Shown here one piece after another: positions 5,678 to 9,347 of a stretch of DNA of 9,347 bases. The stretch's first letter is position 1. Each line of letters opens with the position of its first letter. The translations under genes were made by a program, and so were the position numbers. Under the pieces are notes generated by a model that made no database searches, was not told the DNA's origin, and worked only from the letters and a program-made list of their open reading frames with translations. The stretch is from a bacterium (GTDB lineage Bacteria > Desulfobacterota > UBA8473), in the NCBI GenBank assembly GCA_009773075.1, contig WOUX01000019.1, positions 1 to 9,347 of the forward strand, written 5' to 3'.

Positions 5678-7870
5678 GTGTTAAGGAGAGAGATTCGGGA
5701 GCGTATAGAGAGTAACACCCTGGAGCATAACAAGGAACTATTATTTGAAGGATTTCAGATAGACGAAGCCAGGCAGGAAGACATAATATCCACCCTTCAT
5801 ACAGGGCATCATCTTTTAATACTGGGGCCTCCTGGATGTGGGAAGACCGTATTGGCCGAGAAGCTTGGCAGAATATTGGGAGACACAGAAGTAATAAAGG
5901 GATGTCCTGTGAACTGTGCCCCTTCTCATCCTGATTGTCCCTGGTGTTTATCAAGGGGCAACGGTTCCAAGACAGAGACAGAGATAATCCCTGGCAGAGA
6001 CAGAATAAAGAGAGTACAGGGCAGTCCCGAGCTGGTGCCTGAGGACCTGATAGGGGCATTGGATCCTGATTCTGCGGCATTTGAGTATGGCATACACGAC
6101 ATACGGTCATTCACCCCTGGCAAGCTATTAAGGGCCAATCGTGGTATACTCATACTCGACTTCATAGACAGAATGCCGGAGCGGGTATTAAACGTTCTAC
6201 TTTATGCCTTAGAGGGAGACACGGTAACCATAGGCAGCTACGAAGAGAAAATACCCCTTGACATCCTCATCATTGCCACAGGAGGAGACAGAGTACTAAA
6301 GACCCTTTCCCTTGACATGATAGACCACTTTGACATAATAAAAATGGGCTACATAGCAGAAGAGGAAAAAGAGAGAGCCATAATCATGGACAGAGAGGGA
6401 TGGAAGGGAGAGGAATTTGACAAGGCACTGAGAATAGTAAGAATGACCAGAGAGCATACAGACCTTCATAGGGGAGTAAGCACCAGAGGCGGGATAAAAT
6501 TTGCCGAACTCATACCCATCCACAAGAGGCTCAAAATAGAAGACACTGACGACATCCTAAAGAGAGCCTCAGTAGTATCCCTTCCCCACAGGATAGAAGT
6601 AGCGCCCCATGCAGAGGCAGTAAGGAGACCTGAAGAGATAATAGAAGAAATAGTACAAGAAGTAATAGCAGGAGAAGAGAAAAGAGAAGAGCTGGTCACC
6701 CTGTCCAAAGACGACATACTCAACCTGGTAGAAGAGATAGCCAGAGAAGACAAACTCAGAAAACCCTTAAAGCTGGGATTCTTTGACATCCTTCTAAAGA
6801 GAGTACAGCGTTTTCCTGAGACCAGATTGGCCAAGCTTCACAAAGAGATGATGAGCCAGATGGAGGACATCTATATAGAGCGGCATCTCAAAGACAACAT
6901 AACCCAGGAGATACTCGAAGACATAGAAGAGAGGCGGAAATATCGAGACAAGCTTCTGGCCGACTACAAAAAGAGCCTAGAGCAAGAGGCATTAAAAGAA
7001 ACCTTAGCCCTTTTAGAGAGAAAGAGCATCTTAGAGCGGGACAAGACAGGGTGGAACCTGAGCAGAAAGGGCATAACCTTTCTCCTAGAGAAACTATCTC
7101 CGAGACTATGGGAGAACGTCAACATCTCAGGAGAGGGGAAGCACAAGACAGGCAAAAAGCTAGCCACAGGAGAGGGCAGAATAGTAGGAGTGCGCAAGTA
7201 CAGATTAGGAGACAGGTACAAAGACGTCTCCTTAAAAGACACCATAAGAGAAGTCATCAAAAATCGCAGAGAGACAGTAACCAAAGAAGACATCATGGTA
7301 ACCAAGAAAGACATCAGGACCAAGATGGACATCATCCTAGTAGTTGATCTATCTGGCACCATGTCACAGTTGGAGAAGCTTTGGTATGCGAAAGAGAGCG
7401 CCATAGCCTTATCCATGGCCAGCACCAAATACAAAGACAGATTAGGGGTAGTATCCTTTTCCAACCTGGCAGATGTAGTAGTAGAGATAACAGACAGTCC
7501 TTACAGAGTGACCGAGAAAATACTCGACTTAAACCTTCACGAGAATGCCTTTACCAACATAGGGTATGGGTTATTAAAGGCTCGGTCGGTATTTATGCGT
7601 CAGCGTCGGGGAGATGCCAACCAGCACATAATCTTAATATCAGACGGGGATGCGACAGCGCCGCATCCTTCACCAGAGAAGTATGCTATAAGAGAGGCTA
7701 TAAAGACAGCCAGGAAGGGGATAACGATCTCCTGTGTATGCATCAATGAGAAGTCAGCCAATCCGGAGCTTATGAAGAAGATATCCCGGATAGGCAAGGG
7801 CAGAATATACATGATAGGCGAAGCAGGAGACATAACCTCCGCACTTATGGAAGAAAGAAGCAGGATGTAG
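5678..7870 (+). CDS. ChlD-like fusion: degenerate AAA+ domain plus VWA domain
   Basis: A 730-residue protein. The N-terminal AAA+ domain (about 1-320) parallels the ATPase at 3844-4875. Walker A is intact (GPPGCGKT, 50-57) and the same GCPxxCxPSxxxCPxC insert is present (Cys 76, 80, 87, 90). However, Walker B reads LILDF (Phe162 for Glu), the sensor-1 Asn is Gly203, and the arginine finger is His217. Hydrolysis is therefore probably lost, as in ChlD/BchD. Residues 320-475 are acidic and helical, ending in a winged-helix-like GWNLSRKGITFLLEKL. The VWA domain (about 549-730) has a near-complete MIDAS: DLSGT (557-561, Thr for the second Ser), Thr626 and Asp656-Gly. No signal peptide or membrane segment is seen. 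The start is a GTG, with GGGGAGGG (5666-5673) four bases before it and the CooC-like stop one base away. Likely role: adaptor that passes work from the active ring to a metalloenzyme client. Confidence 0.9.
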   Translation: MLRREIRERIESNTLEHNKELLFEGFQIDEARQEDIISTLHTGHHLLILGPPGCGKTVLAEKLGRILGDTEVIKGCPVNCAPSHPDCPWCLSRGNGSKTETEIIPGRDRIKRVQGSPELVPEDLIGALDPDSAAFEYGIHDIRSFTPGKLLRANRGILILDFIDRMPERVLNVLLYALEGDTVTIGSYEEKIPLDILIIATGGDRVLKTLSLDMIDHFDIIKMGYIAEEEKERAIIMDREGWKGEEFDKALRIVRMTREHTDLHRGVSTRGGIKFAELIPIHKRLKIEDTDDILKRASVVSLPHRIEVAPHAEAVRRPEEIIEEIVQEVIAGEEKREELVTLSKDDILNLVEEIAREDKLRKPLKLGFFDILLKRVQRFPETRLAKLHKEMMSQMEDIYIERHLKDNITQEILEDIEERRKYRDKLLADYKKSLEQEALKETLALLERKSILERDKTGWNLSRKGITFLLEKLSPRLWENVNISGEGKHKTGKKLATGEGRIVGVRKYRLGDRYKDVSLKDTIREVIKNRRETVTKEDIMVTKKDIRTKMDIILVVDLSGTMSQLEKLWYAKESAIALSMASTKYKDRLGVVSFSNLADVVVEITDSPYRVTEKILDLNLHENAFTNIGYGLLKARSVFMRQRRGDANQHIILISDGDATAPHPSPEKYAIREAIKTARKGITISCVCINEKSANPELMKKISRIGKGRIYMIGEAGDITSALMEERSRM

Positions 7871-7894
7871 CTACATACAGATGTAGGTATTTTT
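7871..7894 (+). terminator. Weak terminator-like hairpin after the AAA+/VWA gene
   Basis: CTACAT (7871-7876) and ATGTAG (7881-7886) pair around the loop ACAG and are followed by GTA and five T (7890-7894). The stem is short and AT-rich, so termination may be partial. A further ATGTAG at 7865-7870, including the stop codon, can pair with the same left arm, giving two mutually exclusive hairpins. Ribosomes reaching the stop would cover the first of them. Confidence 0.35.
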
Positions 7895-7960
7895 ATGAAT
7901 TAGCTTTCAGGGATACTTTTACAAAGCTCTCAAAGAGATTATCACTGAAGGGAGGATGCC

Positions 7961-8236
7961 ATGATAATCAACTATGGGTATACAGATGGCAGTGGAGAGT
8001 ATTATATTGTAATAGACACTGACAAGTGTGACGGCTGTGGGGAATGTGTTCCCGCCTGTCCCCAAAATGTACTGGAACTTGCCGAGGATGATTACGGGGA
8101 TATAGTTGTAAAGGTAAGAGATGAAGTAAAGAGCAAGGTTAGCTATGTATGCTTGGGTTTTAACCCGGGGTGTAGTAAAAATGAGGCGAATTGCCGAAGT
8201 GTGTGTAAACATGACGTAATCTCCCATACATGGTAG
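7961..8236 (+). CDS. Ferredoxin-like protein with atypical second cysteine set
   Basis: A 91-residue small iron-sulfur protein. The first motif, CDGCGECVPACP (Cys 23, 26, 29, 33), is a classic [4Fe-4S] signature. The second set is spaced differently: Cys64-x6-Cys71-x6-Cys78-x3-Cys82. This may hold a second [4Fe-4S] cluster by exchange of the fourth ligand, or another metal. Cys82 is followed by Lys where classic ferredoxins have Pro. The N-terminus begins with short strands before the first cluster. The product is cytosolic and probably carries low-potential electrons. GGGAGG (7950-7955) five bases before the ATG supports the start; an out-of-frame ATG at 7956 is not used. It lies 90 bases after the AAA+/VWA gene, past a weak hairpin, so co-expression with that cassette is possible but unproven. 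Confidence 0.88.
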   Translation: MIINYGYTDGSGEYYIVIDTDKCDGCGECVPACPQNVLELAEDDYGDIVVKVRDEVKSKVSYVCLGFNPGCSKNEANCRSVCKHDVISHTW

Positions 8237-8286
8237 TGCCTTGGGGCTGAGGATTTGTGAATGCTTAAACTCTGGGGGGACTTGAC

Positions 8287-8568
8287 ATGGAAGAGAAAGA
8301 TATAAATCTGGATTTCTTTAAGAAATTTGATAATGCAAAAGATATCTTTTCTAAGATACTCAGGAAGGCAAAAAAAGAGATTATATTACAGGACAGGGAA
8401 GAATTCGTAGAGTCCATGGCTGACCAGATAATGGAGGATCACGGTCTAACTGAAGATGATGCCAATAAGTATGCAGACCTTGTATATCAAATATGGGAAG
8501 AGAGATGCGGTTGCAGCATTACCGCCCTTGACCAGGAAATATCAGCCATTAAGAAAAAGATTTTTTAG
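8287..8568 (+). CDS. Hypothetical 93-residue helical protein with Cys-Gly-Cys motif
   Basis: I do not recognise a family. The product is highly charged and predicted almost wholly helical: residues 1-35 have a Lys-rich amphipathic character, residues 38-70 are acidic (EEFVESMADQIMEDHGLTEDDANKYADLVYQIW), and the end is KKKIF. The only cysteines form Cys-Gly-Cys in EERCGCS (Cys75, Cys77), a possible metal or thiol site, sitting just before a last helix. There is no signal peptide or membrane segment. A run of six G (8274-8279) seven bases before the ATG serves as the ribosome binding site. It follows the ferredoxin gene by 50 bases on the same strand and is probably co-transcribed, which makes a role beside the ferredoxin plausible. 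No function is assigned. Confidence 0.75.
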   Translation: MEEKDINLDFFKKFDNAKDIFSKILRKAKKEIILQDREEFVESMADQIMEDHGLTEDDANKYADLVYQIWEERCGCSITALDQEISAIKKKIF

Positions 8569-8696
8569 ATAGTCACCCCAAAAATCCCGCTAACGTTTGT
8601 TCCAGAAGATAGTTATCAATTCCCAGTAACAACTCAGTATATATTCTTATACATCCCACATATTTTGTCTTACTGATTAGCGCGCCTAAAAAAACA

Positions 8697-8723
8697 TTGA
8701 CAAAAGCAATAGCCTATTATAGA
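8697..8723 (+). promoter_or_regulatory. Promoter candidate for cobU
   Basis: A perfect TTGACA (8697-8702) after an A-tract (8688-8694) is followed, 15 bases later, by TATAGA (8718-8723). The spacing is short of the 17-base optimum. Transcription would start only about 5-8 bases before the cobU ATG. A small dyad, TTAG-CGCGC-CTAA (8677-8689), lies just upstream and might be a regulator site. No cobalamin-riboswitch box is seen in 8569-8736. Confidence 0.4.
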
Positions 8724-8736
8724 CCTTCTTATTAAT

Positions 8737-9264
8737 ATGAGCCATGAAATAATCTTTGTAACAGGTGGAGCACGGAGCGGTAAGAGTACCTTTGCCTACA
8801 ATCTCGCCAACTCAATGAGCAGCCCCCGAGCTTATATCGCTACTGCTGAGCCTCTGGATGAGGAGATGAGGGAAAGAATAAAGAGGCATCAAGAAGAAAG
8901 GGGGGCAGGTTGGTATACCATAGAGGAACCCATTGATCTACCAGGGGTTTTTAACAGGATAAGGGGGAAGTACATAGTAGTCCTGGTAGACTGTGTAACT
9001 CTTTGGATATCTAATCTCTTACATCTATACAAAAATGATGAAAAGAATGTAATGGATGATGTTGAGAAATTAATAAGTGTGTGTACCGAAATTGACTCTC
9101 GTCTTATTGTTGTCTCCAACGAGGTAGGGATGGGTATAGTTCCAGAAAACAGAATGGCACGGTTATTTAGGGATATCTCTGGCAAGACAAATCAAAGGTT
9201 AGGGAATATAGCCAGTTCCGTTTATTTGATAATATCGGGGTTACCTGTAAAAATAAAGGGATAG
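8737..9264 (+). CDS. cobU: Adenosylcobinamide kinase / adenosylcobinamide-phosphate guanylyltransferase
   Basis: A bifunctional enzyme of cobalamin nucleotide-loop assembly. It phosphorylates adenosylcobinamide, then transfers GMP from GTP to give adenosylcobinamide-GDP, the substrate of CobS. The 175-residue length is normal. The P-loop GGARSGKS is at residues 10-17. YIATAEPLDEEM (33-44) leads to the RIKRH stretch with His51, which aligns with the family's guanylylated histidine. VLVDCVTLWISNLL, VVSNEVGMGIVPENRMARLFRD and the ending SGLPVKIKG are family blocks in the right order. The ATG at 8737 places the P-loop where it belongs, yet no Shine-Dalgarno is visible in the preceding 20 bases. 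With the promoter candidate so close, the mRNA may be nearly leaderless. A short gene follows after 13 bases. Salvage or late synthesis of cobalamin is implied; the other cob genes are not in view. Confidence 0.95.
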   Translation: MSHEIIFVTGGARSGKSTFAYNLANSMSSPRAYIATAEPLDEEMRERIKRHQEERGAGWYTIEEPIDLPGVFNRIRGKYIVVLVDCVTLWISNLLHLYKNDEKNVMDDVEKLISVCTEIDSRLIVVSNEVGMGIVPENRMARLFRDISGKTNQRLGNIASSVYLIISGLPVKIKG

Positions 9265-9277
9265 AGGGAGATTTAGT

Positions 9278-9347
9278 ATGCTTATAGCAGGGGGTGCTGG
9301 GGGAAAGATCCTGACCGAGATGGCTACCTTTGGGGATGCCGATGTTG
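9278..9347 (+). CDS. 5' end of an unrecognised gene, cut by the window edge
   Basis: An ATG with GAGGGAG (9264-9270) seven bases upstream opens a frame that runs to the window edge, giving only 23 complete codons. The visible start is LIAGGAGGKILTEMATFGD, glycine-rich and without a signal peptide. The Shine-Dalgarno site overlaps the end of cobU and the gap is 13 bases, so it is very likely in the cobU operon and could be another cobamide gene. The N-terminus does not look like the usual CobT or CobS start to me. Too little is visible for a family call. Confidence 0.6.
   Translation, partial: MLIAGGAGGKILTEMATFGDADV

Noticed and set aside
5613..6110. 165-codon open frame on the - strand across the start of the AAA+/VWA gene.
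   Set aside because: It is antisense to Walker A and the cysteine insert; its Cys/Pro/Leu-rich composition mirrors the sense codons and no start signal is evident.
6964..7464. 166-codon open frame on the - strand under the VWA linker.
   Set aside because: The Ser/Leu-rich product is what results from reading purine-rich sense DNA backwards.
7051..7749. Two + strand frames (98 and 122 codons) inside the AAA+/VWA gene.
   Set aside because: They are out of frame with a gene whose VWA motifs run through both intervals, and they have no ribosome binding site. There is no sign of a frameshift.
8569..8736. Possible cobalamin riboswitch before cobU.
   Set aside because: No B12-box-like sequence or suitable hairpin set is visible, and the promoter candidate lies too close to the ATG to leave room for a riboswitch.
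1..9347. CRISPR arrays, tRNA or rRNA genes, insertion sequences.
   Set aside because: I saw no spaced direct repeats, no tRNA-like cloverleaf, no transposase and no terminal inverted repeats.

Overview
The window reads as an anaerobic, moderately AT-rich bacterial chromosome. Evidence for a bacterium: Shine-Dalgarno sites before most genes, sigma-70-like -35/-10 pairs, a TetR regulator and a bacterial-type CobU. Evidence for an anaerobic, metal-cofactor lifestyle: a ferredoxin, a CooC-like ATPase and cobalamin assembly. All convincing genes are on the + strand. Codon use is rich in ATA, AGA and AGG. I cannot name the phylum; Desulfobacterota, Nitrospirota and Firmicutes-like lineages would all fit.

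Layout. (1) Positions 1-210 hold no supported gene: a small hairpin, a promoter candidate and a 4-codon mini-ORF. (2) 211-2225: adenine deaminase (ade), followed closely by an unrecognised 88-residue protein. (3) 2226-2332: a 107-bp regulatory gap with a promoter and a dyad that could be a TetR operator. (4) 2333-7870: five tightly packed genes, namely a TetR-family regulator, an unrecognised 277-residue protein, a ChlI/MoxR-type AAA+ ATPase, a CooC-like MinD/ParA-type ATPase, and an AAA+/von Willebrand A (VWA) fusion. The last three are separated by 0 and 1 bp. (5) 7871-7960: a 90-bp gap with a weak terminator-like hairpin. (6) 7961-8568: an unusual ferredoxin and a 93-residue helical protein with a Cys-Gly-Cys motif. 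(7) 8569-8736: a 168-bp gap with a TTGACA promoter. (8) 8737-9347: cobU, then the first 23 codons of an unrecognised gene cut by the window edge. No gene-free stretch exceeds 300 bases.

How the genes may work together. The main interest is the 2987-7870 cassette. An intact AAA+ ATPase plus an AAA+/VWA partner that has lost its catalytic residues repeats the ChlI/ChlD (BchI/BchD) logic of magnesium and cobalt chelatases. MoxR/VWA pairs of this general kind also activate metalloenzymes (CoxD/CoxE, NorQ/NorD, CbbQ/CbbO). Both AAA+ domains carry the same four-cysteine insertion. Between them lies a CooC-like ATPase that keeps the Cys-x-Cys metal site known from Ni-carbon monoxide dehydrogenase maturation. 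No chelatase catalytic subunit and no CODH is visible. My inference is a metallocofactor insertion or activation machine for an enzyme encoded elsewhere, possibly controlled by the TetR protein and possibly supplied with electrons by the downstream ferredoxin. The target enzyme and the role of the 277-residue protein are unknown.
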